From contig NZ_QOWJ01000001.1 of assembly GCF_003332885.2 (NCBI RefSeq), positions 744,001-808,000 on the forward strand: a DNA stretch of 64,000 bases, read 5' to 3'. The translations under genes and the position numbers were made by a program. Source of the DNA: Paracnuella aquatica. GTDB taxonomy: Bacteria; Bacteroidota; Bacteroidia; Chitinophagales; Chitinophagaceae. Below are positions 33,379-41,386 of the stretch, one piece after another (position 1 is the stretch's first letter; the number at the start of each line of letters is the position of its first letter). Under the pieces are notes generated by a model. The model was not told the origin of the DNA, did no database searches, and saw only the letters and a program-made list of their open reading frames with translations.

Positions 33379-33386
33379 TATATTTG
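33379..33386 (+). promoter_or_regulatory. -7 element TATATTTG for the small hypothetical gene
   Basis: Exact TAnnTTTG match ending 22 nt before the ATG at 33409. It rules out the TTG at 33376, which lies inside or upstream of the element. Confidence 0.55.
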
Positions 33387-33408
33387 CAGCCCCAAAGGGC
33401 ACAACTAT

Positions 33409-33720
33409 ATGGTTAATTGTATTTGCATCAACGACGAGGGAAGGCCGGAGCAAATTGCGCCGGATAAATGGGTAAAAAAGGATGATCAATACCGCATTAC
33501 CCATGTTTATTTTCATCCCAAACAAGGCATCCAGGGTTGCACGCTTTACGAAAAGCCATTGGATGAATCTTGTAAACCATTCGAAACATTCAAGCTTTCG
33601 CGTTTTGCTATTCACCACGACGACCTGGAGGCATTTATTGCACTGTGCCGCATGTGCACCGAACTGAATGATGTGGAGATTGAAAAACTGATCGAGGAAT
33701 CTGAATTGCAGACTATTTAG
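33409..33720 (+). CDS. small hypothetical protein
   Basis: This 103-residue soluble protein has no signal or membrane segment. It begins MVNCICINDEGRPEQIAPDKW, with Cys4 and Cys6, and has LCRMCTELNDVEIEKLIEES near its end. I recognise no family. The start is fixed by a promoter element 22 nt upstream. It is transcribed alone and ends at the bidirectional hairpin shared with the converging transglutaminase-like gene. Confidence 0.75.
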   Translation: MVNCICINDEGRPEQIAPDKWVKKDDQYRITHVYFHPKQGIQGCTLYEKPLDESCKPFETFKLSRFAIHHDDLEAFIALCRMCTELNDVEIEKLIEESELQTI

Positions 33721-33735
33721 AAGTATTCAATACTG

Positions 33736-33771
33736 AATAAAGAGGCCGCTCTAGTAAGCGGCTTCTTTATT
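33736..33771. terminator. bidirectional terminator overlapping a gene end
   Basis: A 15-bp stem AATAAAGAGGCCGCT / AGCGGCTTCTTTATT (33736-33750 with 33757-33771) has one mismatch and a 6-nt loop. The minus-strand gene's last codons and TAG lie inside it. Confidence 0.85.
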
Positions 33772-34758
33772 TTGGGCAGCAGCCAATGGCTGTCTAATAT
33801 TGAGCCGATACTGCAAAACACTTTCGCCATTGAGCACCACGTACAACCACTGAACTTGTGGCGAATGCACCACATACAAGTAGGCTACCCGGGCACCGTT
33901 TACCAAAAGTGGCTTTTCAGGATAGTTGCGCCAAACCGGGCCGGTGTGCCGCCGCGGGTCGCCAAAAGGCTGGTCCCAAACCTCCAGTTTTTTCTCCTGC
34001 TCGTACGTTTCCAATTCAATTAAAACAGTATCGCCCAAAGCCGCTTCGATAATGCCAATGGCCGGGCTAAAACTTTTGATTTGCTGGCGCACAAAAGATG
34101 TGTGCTTGAACGGCGTCTGCTGAAACTCCCGGATCAGCGGCTGGTCGGGCAGCAAGGTCCAGCCCGGATCCTCTGGGTAATGGTCGCGGATAAAAGATTG
34201 CGGATCAGCGAGGTAATAGCGGCTGTCCAACTGCCGAAAAAACTGGTCGCCGCGCATATTGGTAAAGCCGCTGGCCCAAGTAGCATCCAGCAAGTACCAA
34301 ATGCTGTCGATGCGCACCGCGTTCCACGAATGATTGGCGCGGAAAAACCTTCCCTGACCGCCGCTGCCGGTTCGGGCATAACCATTAATCACCACCGCCT
34401 CCAGCCCGGCATGGTCACACAGCACCTTGAACAGCCGCGCATAGCCATCGCAAACGGCTTCGCCTTTTTGCAACACCAGTTCGGCCACCCGCTGGTCGAG
34501 CGGTGGCAAAACGGTGGAAGTATCGTCGTCTTCAAAATTACTTTGCTGGCGCCTGCTGCGGGTTGCGGCAAATGGGCCGGAAACTTTATAACTGATGTTG
34601 CCAGTGATCCAATAGAAAATGGCATCGGCCTTTTGGCGTTCGGTTTTGCTGTTCCGCGTCAGTTCATGTGCCAGCCGGGCCGCAGCTGAAGGTGCTTCTT
34701 GCGCCAGTGCGCTGTTGCAGAATAAACCCGTAAAAAATATGAAGAAGGCAAACCGCAT
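33751..34758 (-). CDS. secreted transglutaminase-like protein
   Basis: This 335-residue protein has a signal peptide MRFAFFIFFTGLFCNSALAQ. A transglutaminase-like core follows (about 60-180): LQKGEAVCDGYARLFKVLCDHAGLEAVVINGYA gives the catalytic Cys (read in pieces), RANHSWNAVRIDSIWYLLDATWASG the His and Asp. The C-terminal half is beta-rich without recognised domain. Family members are mostly cysteine proteases or protein-modifying enzymes of the cell envelope. The ATG at 34758 is chosen because it begins the signal peptide. Confidence 0.88.
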   Translation of the reverse strand: MRFAFFIFFTGLFCNSALAQEAPSAAARLAHELTRNSKTERQKADAIFYWITGNISYKVSGPFAATRSRRQQSNFEDDDTSTVLPPLDQRVAELVLQKGEAVCDGYARLFKVLCDHAGLEAVVINGYARTGSGGQGRFFRANHSWNAVRIDSIWYLLDATWASGFTNMRGDQFFRQLDSRYYLADPQSFIRDHYPEDPGWTLLPDQPLIREFQQTPFKHTSFVRQQIKSFSPAIGIIEAALGDTVLIELETYEQEKKLEVWDQPFGDPRRHTGPVWRNYPEKPLLVNGARVAYLYVVHSPQVQWLYVVLNGESVLQYRLNIRQPLAAAQNKEAAY

Positions 34759-35068
34759 TCCCAAAACACTATTTTTCCAACACACCAAAATTTACCAAAA
34801 AGGCGCAGCCACATTTAATTAAATGCCGCCAGAAAACGCATTAAGTGCAAGCGCAAAATTCAGCGCACCGGTTGATATTTTTCAGCGGGGCTGTATTAAA
34901 GTTAATAAAAAGATGTGCGGAAAATTGCGTTGTTACATTGGTCCCGGTTTTAGTCTGCCGTGTAAACGGGCACAACGCAAAAAACCACTTGAAACGATGC
35001 GTGATAAAAACGCATCATTTCAAGTGGTATAAATTATCTAACGCTCCGGAACGGTTTTTAGAAAGGGT
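34759..35068. other. intergenic region with the hairpin of the neighbouring gene
   Basis: No coding sequence seen. The right half carries the long hairpin 34984-35028. A near-promoter TAAATTTTG on the minus strand (34793-34785) is one base too long. Confidence 0.45.
34978..35028 (-). terminator. long bulged terminator hairpin
   Basis: Stem of 11 bp (ACCACTTGAAA / TTTCAAGTGGT), one mismatch, then 7 bp (GATGCGT / ACGCATC), 7-nt loop, 34984-35028. Six T follow on the minus strand. It ends the gene at 35069. Confidence 0.85.
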
Positions 35069-35464
35069 TTAAATTTCCACCAACTCCTCCACCGGCTTCA
35101 ACTTTGCATTGAATTGGCTTTGCCAACCAGCTACGGTTAGGCTCAGTTCGGCCAGCGTGGCTTGGTTACAATCTTTGCGGGAAAACTCGAGCCCCTCATG
35201 TGCGGGCACTACTTTAGCCACTACACCGAAGTTTTCGCGGATCAGGTGTTCTACCTCGCTTTTGGTAAACCAGCTTTTGATGCTGAGCACGCCCTGGTGG
35301 TGCACTTTCCGCACCAGTTCCAGCAGGGTACCGCCAGCCATTGGCCGGCTCAGTGAACGGTCTTCATTGGCATCAAAAATTTGCAGGGTAAGATAAGGGA
35401 AGCATTTGTTGAACCGGTATTGCAGGTCTCCAACGGTCCGCCAGTCATCTATTTCAAGCAACAT
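35069..35464 (-). CDS. hypothetical protein
   Basis: This 131-residue soluble protein has no signal peptide or membrane segment. It starts MLLEIDDWRTVGDLQYRFNK and contains DRSLSRPMAGGTLLELVRK and SWFTKSEVEHLIRENFGVVAKV. Alternating helices and strands suggest a compact alpha/beta domain. I recognise no family. It is transcribed alone with its own strong terminator. Confidence 0.75.
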   Translation of the reverse strand: MLLEIDDWRTVGDLQYRFNKCFPYLTLQIFDANEDRSLSRPMAGGTLLELVRKVHHQGVLSIKSWFTKSEVEHLIRENFGVVAKVVPAHEGLEFSRKDCNQATLAELSLTVAGWQSQFNAKLKPVEELVEI

Positions 35465-35813
35465 GTCTTTAGCATTTAAGGTGAGTCAATGAATAACTGA
35501 ATTGAGGCTTGGCTGTATGCCCCGTTCAATTGTATATAGCAAAATTGCCCCTGCTGAACTTCTTGTATGCTGATGTGCATCAACCGGCGGAAAGATTCAA
35601 CTCATATGCGGTTATTACATTGGTTTTCAAACAAGTAATAGCAGTGTAAAACAAACATGTGATTATAGTCAGTGAGATACCCTGGCCTTGCTGACGCCAA
35701 AAAAGAAGCCCTGCCTCAACAGGCAGGGCCAAACAACTAACCCACTTTTTTCTAAAAAAGGAACAAAGAAAAAGTAGGATTCAAAAATAAGCCATTGCTA
35801 TTTGCTAAAAAAA
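35465..35813. other. intergenic region
   Basis: Contains the terminator at 35699-35729 and otherwise no gene, promoter consensus or repeat that I can support. Confidence 0.45.
35699..35729 (-). terminator. terminator of the 35814-37355 gene
   Basis: Perfect 9-bp stem GCCCTGCCT / AGGCAGGGC (35708-35716 with 35721-35729), 4-nt loop, followed on the minus strand by TTCTTTTTT. 85 bp after the stop. Confidence 0.85.
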
Positions 35814-37355
35814 TTAGTTTTTACCCTCCGCCTCTTCCGCCGGTTTCTGCGCCACTACCGGGGCTGCGCCCAGGCTTTCAAAATGCAATTTTATTTTTTT
35901 GTCGTTCTTTTCCGCAATGTCGATCAGGTCGTTGCCGTCCATGCCGTACACATGCACCACTGGGGCACCCTGCGGTACGTTTCCGATTTGAAACCGGTCT
36001 TTACCTCCTAAACCTTCCAAGTGCAGGTAACGCGTTTCACCTGCGGGGAAAAACCGGTTGTAACGCTGCAGGCCTTGCTTTCCGGCCTTATCCAATGCAA
36101 ACACCTGCACCCGGATGCCGTTATTTTCTGGTGTAACGGTAAACAGTTCAGCTTTTTTTGTTCCCCAAACCTGCACCTCTGCAGCCACTTGTTTGTAATA
36201 ATCCATCACGGGCCGCATCAGAGTGTTGCGCCTGCTTTTTAACCGGGATCTTAAAAAGTCGCCGCTTTTTGCCACAACCGGCGCAGGCATGCGGGCCACC
36301 GCCGCATCAATCACCGCATCGGAAAGCTGTGCCTGGAACTCTTCAATCACCTGGCGCCACTCTCCTGCATCTAAGTCGTTCAAAAAGATGGGATCAAATT
36401 CGCGACTTTTATAATTAAGGCTGGGCAGGCCTTTTGTCTTGGCCTTAAACCAGTTGAGGTGCTTCATTGCCACGGCTTTCCCAACCCGGGGAATAAGGCC
36501 GCTGCTTTGAAAAAAAGCCTGGTCGCGGTCACGCGGGATGGCGTAATAATATTTTGCCCCGGCCGAATCAAGGATGCCCCAGCGCCATTGGTCGGCATGG
36601 CGGTCCCAGTCGGCAATGAGCATGTCGAGGAGCCTTGCTTTCAAAACCTGGCGCTGCAGTATAAGCCGGTCTTCATCTTCGCCCAGTTTCTCCTGCGCAG
36701 TAGCGGTGCTTTTCGAGTCGGAATCATCCGTCGTGGGATTGCGTTTTTCCAAAAACACCACCTGGCCGGCAAATATTTTCTGGTGTTCGCCAAATGCGGG
36801 ATCATCAGGAATATAAAACAGTTGTGGATCAGGTGCGGAAACACCGATGGCCTTGGCCATATGTGCTACCACCAATGGTGCATACGGATGTGCAGCCGAA
36901 ATCATGTCTTGGACCAACGTTTGCGCCAGCGTACCGCGTAGCTTGGGAGGCAGCGCTTTTTCCACATCTTTATCTACGGTGCGCAGCACCCACTCCACCC
37001 CGGCTTTATCAACGAGTTGCAATGATTTTGTTTGTTGGCCGCCGCCCAACTCTGTGACCTTCAAACCTGAGGCTTTCAGGTCGAAGACCGGCATGCGCAC
37101 CGGCGTACTCCAAACCTGCCGGTAATTATTTCCAATGAAAATGCGGCGCATGAGGGTGGGCTTGTATTTGGCGCTGGCCGCAACGGTAATAGAATCGGCC
37201 GCCGGACCCACGGGTTGGTGGGGGGTACCGGCAGGCGCCTGCAGCACGAGGGCCAGCAGCAAAAACATAAGTGAGCTTTTCAGGTAAAAAGCTGTTTCGA
37301 TGCGTTGGGCCTTGCGCAGGCCCCGAATGAGGATATATTCGTTAAGCTTAGCCAT
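35814..37355 (-). CDS. exported protein resembling the middle region of Bacteroidota metallophosphoesterase-BamA proteins
   Basis: This 513-residue protein has a hydrophobic signal/anchor near residues 28-40. It then contains TLMRRIFIGNNYRQVWSTPV, LGGGQQTKSLQLVDKAG, EWVLRTVDKDVEKALP and LLDMLIADWDRHADQWRW ... YAIPRDRDQAFF. From memory these match the central kinase-like region of large Bacteroidota proteins that have a metallophosphoesterase in front and a BamA/TamA barrel behind. Here both flanking domains are missing. The function is unknown. The start is the ATG at 37355; 37268 is an alternative directly at the signal. Confidence 0.7.
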   Translation of the reverse strand: MAKLNEYILIRGLRKAQRIETAFYLKSSLMFLLLALVLQAPAGTPHQPVGPAADSITVAASAKYKPTLMRRIFIGNNYRQVWSTPVRMPVFDLKASGLKVTELGGGQQTKSLQLVDKAGVEWVLRTVDKDVEKALPPKLRGTLAQTLVQDMISAAHPYAPLVVAHMAKAIGVSAPDPQLFYIPDDPAFGEHQKIFAGQVVFLEKRNPTTDDSDSKSTATAQEKLGEDEDRLILQRQVLKARLLDMLIADWDRHADQWRWGILDSAGAKYYYAIPRDRDQAFFQSSGLIPRVGKAVAMKHLNWFKAKTKGLPSLNYKSREFDPIFLNDLDAGEWRQVIEEFQAQLSDAVIDAAVARMPAPVVAKSGDFLRSRLKSRRNTLMRPVMDYYKQVAAEVQVWGTKKAELFTVTPENNGIRVQVFALDKAGKQGLQRYNRFFPAGETRYLHLEGLGGKDRFQIGNVPQGAPVVHVYGMDGNDLIDIAEKNDKKIKLHFESLGAAPVVAQKPAEEAEGKN

Positions 37356-37506
37356 TCTGTTTGTAGCTATACAAATGACTTGCCGGGCCCGCATTTCCCC
37401 AAAATTTTCAACGGCACTTTTTAAACACCACAATGCATTTTTATAAAACAACGCCATCGAAAGCCGACAAAACAACGTTTTGTGGCGGAGGCGTTACATT
37501 CGCTGC

Positions 37507-37980
37507 ATGAAGATCAGTTTCTGGTCGGTGGGCAAAAGCCATGAGCCTTATGTGCTGCAGGGCATCGACAATTTTACCAAAAGGATCGGCAAATATTACC
37601 CGGTGGAATGGCAGATCATTGCGCCGCCAAAAAATTCGGGGCTGCTGCCTGAGGCTGAACTAAAGAAAAAGGAGGGTGCAATTGTGTTGCAGCTGCTACG
37701 GCCCGATGATTACCTGTGTGTGCTGGACGAGCGGGGCAAACCATTCCGGTCGGAAGGGCTGGCGCAGTTTATCCAGCAACGAGCCAATGAAAGTGTACGG
37801 CAAGTGGTGTTTTTGATTGGTGGTGCTTACGGACTTGACGAAGCAGTACTGCAAAAAGCAAAACACCAATGGTCACTTTCGCAATTGACATTTCCACATC
37901 AGTTGGTACGGCTTATCTTAGCCGAGCAGGTGTATCGTGCCTGCACCATTTTGCGCAACGAAAAATACCACCACGAGTAA
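37507..37980 (+). CDS. rlmH: 23S rRNA (pseudouridine1915-N3)-methyltransferase RlmH
   Basis: This 157-residue SPOUT methyltransferase starts MKISFWSVGKSHEPYV. It contains the knot motif VVFLIGGAYGLDEAV and the C-terminal LSQLTFPHQLVRLILAEQVYRA. It methylates pseudouridine 1915 of 23S rRNA in the mature 70S ribosome using S-adenosylmethionine. Length is standard. The ATG at 37507 is preferred to the upstream start at 37480. The near-match element TACATTCG (37495-37502) ends 4 nt before the ATG, so the mRNA may be leaderless. Confidence 0.96.
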   Translation: MKISFWSVGKSHEPYVLQGIDNFTKRIGKYYPVEWQIIAPPKNSGLLPEAELKKKEGAIVLQLLRPDDYLCVLDERGKPFRSEGLAQFIQQRANESVRQVVFLIGGAYGLDEAVLQKAKHQWSLSQLTFPHQLVRLILAEQVYRACTILRNEKYHHE

Positions 37981-38064
37981 CCAGGCGTGGATTAAGATTT
38001 TCCTGCGGCAAATAATGGTTTTGCGCTTTTCAATTAAACACAAGTACAGGTTTAAATACGTTTC

Positions 38065-38709
38065 ATGTTTTCCATCACCATCATTATCCTGATCATTACC
38101 TGCCTCGTTTCGTTTGGCGCATTTAATAACCAAAAAATCATGAACGACCTGATCTTTTACCCGCCTGCAGTGCAGCAGGGACAGTGGTACCGGTTTTTTA
38201 CCTGTGGGTTGATCCATGCTGATATTGGCCACCTGGCGTTCAACATGATCTCGCTGTATTTTTTTGGTGAAGGTGTGGAGCGGGCCTTTTCCGCGATAAT
38301 GGGTGACCTCGGCAAATGGGTGTTCCTGATCTTATATTTATCGGCACTGGTGGCATCGTTGTTACCCACTTACTTGAAAAATAAAGACAACCATTATTAC
38401 CGGAGCTTAGGTGCTTCCGGCGCAGTTAGTGCCGTTATTTTTTCCGGCTTGCTGTTGGCGCCCGGCTCAAGCGTTTATTTGTTTCTCATCCCGATTCCCA
38501 TTCCCGGGTTCATTTTTGCGCCGCTCTATCTCCTTATTTCAATTTACCTCGACCGCCGTGGCGATTCCAACATCAACCACTCAGCGCATATCTGGGGAGC
38601 AGTTTACGGTCTTGCTTTTACCTTGGTTGCCAGCTACGCTGTGGGTTTCGATGTGTTCGGTTATTTTATTTTGGGCGTGCAAGATTACCTGCAGAATCTT
38701 GGACAATAG
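38065..38709 (+). CDS. rhomboid-family intramembrane serine protease
   Basis: This 214-residue membrane protein has about six membrane segments. The catalytic Ser118 lies in LGASGAVSA and His175 in NHSAHIWGAVYG. The conserved HADIGHLAFNM (51-61) helps form the oxyanion hole. It should cleave substrate transmembrane helices inside the inner membrane; substrates are unknown. Its last 44 bp overlap the convergent tilS gene. Confidence 0.93.
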   Translation: MFSITIIILIITCLVSFGAFNNQKIMNDLIFYPPAVQQGQWYRFFTCGLIHADIGHLAFNMISLYFFGEGVERAFSAIMGDLGKWVFLILYLSALVASLLPTYLKNKDNHYYRSLGASGAVSAVIFSGLLLAPGSSVYLFLIPIPIPGFIFAPLYLLISIYLDRRGDSNINHSAHIWGAVYGLAFTLVASYAVGFDVFGYFILGVQDYLQNLGQ

Positions 38710-40132
38710 CGATTTTTATAACTTGTTTTGTTTGCGCAGTAATTTTAAAACGGTCGTCAATACGGTGGCCGGCAACCCACGCAATGCGGTTGCCCGATTG
38801 CAATATCCATACGGCGTCTTTAATTTGTTTCGAAAGCTTTTGGCTGCTTAAAAAGCGGGCTACTTTTTTCTTTTTCCCCAGGCCCAACGGGTAAAAATAA
38901 TCGCCTTGTTTGAGGCGGCGCAGCATCAGTGAAGCGTCAATTTTGGCTGCATCTAAAAATGCGATATGCGCAGGTGCTTCAAGGATTTTCGGCACTGCAC
39001 AATGCTGCCAAAAAATGCTGCCACCTTCGAAATGAATGGTTCCCTTTTCGCCTTCCAACAAAACAATGCTTTGCGCCGCGGCTTGCAGCGGTGCAATAAT
39101 AATCCAGGCACGGTGGCGCAACACCTGGTGGGTTGCGGAGCGTACATACTTGCCGGTTTCACTGGCAAGCAAATGCACCACATCGCCGGTTTGTGCCGGC
39201 CGAAACCCATACTCCTTTAGTATTTCATAAACAATGGTGTTCAGCGGTTGCACCCTTGCCAGTTTCAGCACCGGTATGTGCACTTCTGCACCTTTATATT
39301 CCAGCAACGCTTTTCTGTGTGAATCCACCGCCTGTTGATATAACAATTCTGCTTCGTAAAATTTTGGAATGCTGTCGCCAATGTTATCAAGGGCCTGTGG
39401 CATTTTTTGCGCAACAATGGGCAGCAATTCTTTCCGGAAAAAATTACGGGTGTACTTGGTGCTGGCGTTACTGCTGTCTTCTACCCACTGTAGTTTATTG
39501 GCCTGGGCAAATGTTTCCAATTCGCTGCGCCTAGCAAAAAGCAGCGGCCGCACTACCTTATTTTTTTTTGGTAAAATGCCCCGCAAACCACTGATGCCAG
39601 TGCCTTTGAAAAAATGCATCGCCACCGTTTCGATGTTATCATCGAGGTGGTGCGCAGTGAGCAGGTATTGGTGCTTTAATAAAGAGTTGCTTCCTACTTT
39701 TTGTGATGCAGAATGGCTTGAAGCTCCTTCATTTGAAACCAATTGCCACTGCCCGTCACCTTCTTCCCATTCCGATTGCAGCAATTCATCAAACCAGGCA
39801 TAGCGCAGCTTTCGTGCAGCCTCTTGGATGGAAAGTTTTTGCTCCGCAGCATAAGCCTCGGTTTGAAAACTTTTTACCAGGATTGGCACAGCATATTGTT
39901 TTGCCAATTGGCGCACAAATGATTCATCCCGCATGCTTTCATCGCCACGCAATCCGAAATTGCAATGGGCAACAGAAAAAGAAAATCCCGAACGGTAGCA
40001 TAAGGCACACAATACCGACGAATCAAGGCCGCCACTAACGGCGATGAGTAACCGGTCTTTAGCGTGGAATAACTGGTGCGTTCTAATGTAATCGGTAAAC
40101 TTTCGTTGCAGGTCGGGGCTGGCCAAGATCAA
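38666..40132 (-). CDS. tilS: tRNA(Ile)-lysidine synthase
   Basis: This 488-residue enzyme has the PP-loop LIAVSGGLDSS (SGGLDS 33-38), then AHCNFGLRGDES, LLTAHHLDDNIETV and the C-terminal TilS domain with LKQGDYFYPLGLGKKKKVARFL. It attaches lysine to C34 of tRNA-Ile2 so that AUA is read as isoleucine. The start is a TTG at 40132 that overlaps the TPR gene stop in the pattern TTGA; no ATG is available. The end overlaps the rhomboid gene by 44 bp. Confidence 0.95.
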   Translation of the reverse strand: MILASPDLQRKFTDYIRTHQLFHAKDRLLIAVSGGLDSSVLCALCYRSGFSFSVAHCNFGLRGDESMRDESFVRQLAKQYAVPILVKSFQTEAYAAEQKLSIQEAARKLRYAWFDELLQSEWEEGDGQWQLVSNEGASSHSASQKVGSNSLLKHQYLLTAHHLDDNIETVAMHFFKGTGISGLRGILPKKNKVVRPLLFARRSELETFAQANKLQWVEDSSNASTKYTRNFFRKELLPIVAQKMPQALDNIGDSIPKFYEAELLYQQAVDSHRKALLEYKGAEVHIPVLKLARVQPLNTIVYEILKEYGFRPAQTGDVVHLLASETGKYVRSATHQVLRHRAWIIIAPLQAAAQSIVLLEGEKGTIHFEGGSIFWQHCAVPKILEAPAHIAFLDAAKIDASLMLRRLKQGDYFYPLGLGKKKKVARFLSSQKLSKQIKDAVWILQSGNRIAWVAGHRIDDRFKITAQTKQVIKIAIVQDSAGNLARPK

Positions 40133-40440
40133 AAAGTTAAGTCTTCGTATGCAGAACGCAGTTCGCTGTAAGCATGGTTGTCGCCGGCCTTCTTCGCCAT
40201 TTCCATACCTTTCTCATAAGCAGCAATAGCAGCATCAGTGGCGCCATTGCGCTCCAGCAATTTTGCCAGATGATAATAGGAACCAATGTAATTTTCGTCG
40301 CGTTGCAGCAATTGTTCAAACAGAACCCTTGCTGCCGCATCGTTGCCCAATTTAATATGCTCCAACGCCAACGCATGTTGCACAAAACTATCTTCCGGGT
40401 TGACCGCTAAAAATTCCTGCAACTTCGCCATTCTGTCCAT
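40129..40440 (-). CDS. small tetratricopeptide-repeat protein
   Basis: This 103-residue soluble protein is nearly all helical. Two to three TPR-like units are visible: VQHALALEHIKLGNDAAARVLFEQLL and YIGSYYHLAKLLERNGATDAAIAAYEKGM (read in pieces). TPRs mediate protein contacts; the partner is unknown. It overlaps tilS by 4 bp and is transcribed with it, divergent from etfB. An ATG at 40431 is an alternative start. Confidence 0.85.
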   Translation of the reverse strand: MDRMAKLQEFLAVNPEDSFVQHALALEHIKLGNDAAARVLFEQLLQRDENYIGSYYHLAKLLERNGATDAAIAAYEKGMEMAKKAGDNHAYSELRSAYEDLTF

Positions 40441-40446
40441 TATCTA

Positions 40447-40476
40447 TTGGGGTGTCCTGCTTTGAGATTATTTTTG
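40447..40476 (+). promoter_or_regulatory. full Bacteroidota promoter TTG-N19-TATTTTTG for etfBA
   Basis: TTG (40447-40449), 19 bp, TATTTTTG (40469-40476). Exact consensus. It lies between the divergent TPR gene and etfB. The predicted transcript start near 40482 gives a leader of about 54 nt. Confidence 0.75.
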
Positions 40477-40535
40477 ACGCAGCGTATTTTTTCCTAATTT
40501 AGTTGCATAAACAACTATATAAAAAACATTGCTGC

Positions 40536-41279
40536 ATGAAAATACTGGTTTGCATCAGTAAGACACCGGACACCACGGCAAAAATAGCCTTCACCGACAA
40601 CAACACGAAATTTGCCGAGGCGGGTGTTCAATGGATCATCAATCCGTACGACGAATGGTATGCACTGGTTAAAGCCCTTGAACTAAAGGAAGCCGACGCA
40701 TCGATTACGCTGCACCTGCTGCATGTAGGCGGCACCGACAGCGAGCCGGTGATCCGCAAAGCGCTGGCGCTTGGTGGCGACGAAGCTATCCGTGTAAACG
40801 CAGTGCCTACCGATTCATATTCCGTAGCGGCGCAAATTGCAGCCGTTGCTAAAGATGGTGGTTACGACCTCATTTTTACCGGTAAAGAAACCATCGATTA
40901 CAACAACGGCGTGATTGGCGGCATGGTTGCCGAAATGCTGGACCTCCCCTACATTGCGCTGGCCACTTCTTTCCAGTTGGCAGGTACAACCGCTACCGTT
41001 AAGCGAGAAATTGAAGGCGGCGAAGAAACCGTGGAAGTGCAACTGCCGGTAGTGGTAAGCTGCCAAAAAGGAATGGCCGAGGCCCGCATCCCCAATATGC
41101 GCGGCATCATGGCGGCCCGCACCAAACCACTGCGTGTGGTGGAACCGGTTGCTGCCGAAAACTACACTGAGGTTGCCGAGTTTGGCTTGCCCCCTGCAAA
41201 GGCTGGCGTTAAACTGGTGTCGCCCGACAACGTGGAAGAACTGGTGCGCCTGCTCCACGAAGAAGCACGGGTGATTTAA
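40536..41279 (+). CDS. etfB: electron transfer flavoprotein beta subunit
   Basis: This 247-residue protein starts MKILVCISKTPDTTAKIAF and contains INPYDEWYALVKALELKEAD, DLIFTGKETIDYNNGVIGGM and the signature VVSCQKGMAEARIPNMRGIMAAR (in pieces). EtfB binds AMP and, with EtfA, carries electrons from acyl-CoA dehydrogenases to the quinone pool. The ATG at 40536 gives the family N-terminus. A complete promoter lies 60 nt upstream and etfA follows after 107 bp. Confidence 0.97.
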   Translation: MKILVCISKTPDTTAKIAFTDNNTKFAEAGVQWIINPYDEWYALVKALELKEADASITLHLLHVGGTDSEPVIRKALALGGDEAIRVNAVPTDSYSVAAQIAAVAKDGGYDLIFTGKETIDYNNGVIGGMVAEMLDLPYIALATSFQLAGTTATVKREIEGGEETVEVQLPVVVSCQKGMAEARIPNMRGIMAARTKPLRVVEPVAAENYTEVAEFGLPPAKAGVKLVSPDNVEELVRLLHEEARVI

Positions 41280-41386
41280 CCCAACGGATCTACTAAAAAA
41301 ATTAACCAGTGCGGATGCGCATGATTGTCGTCGGCACAGGCATAACCAACAGCTGTTGCGAACCAATAGCTTTTAAAAATAACTAA

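Noticed and set aside
37360-37375. Inverted repeat TTTGTA-GCTA-TACAAA before the 35814-37355 gene
   Set aside because: Only 6-bp arms in AT-rich sequence and no supporting promoter; too weak to call an operator.
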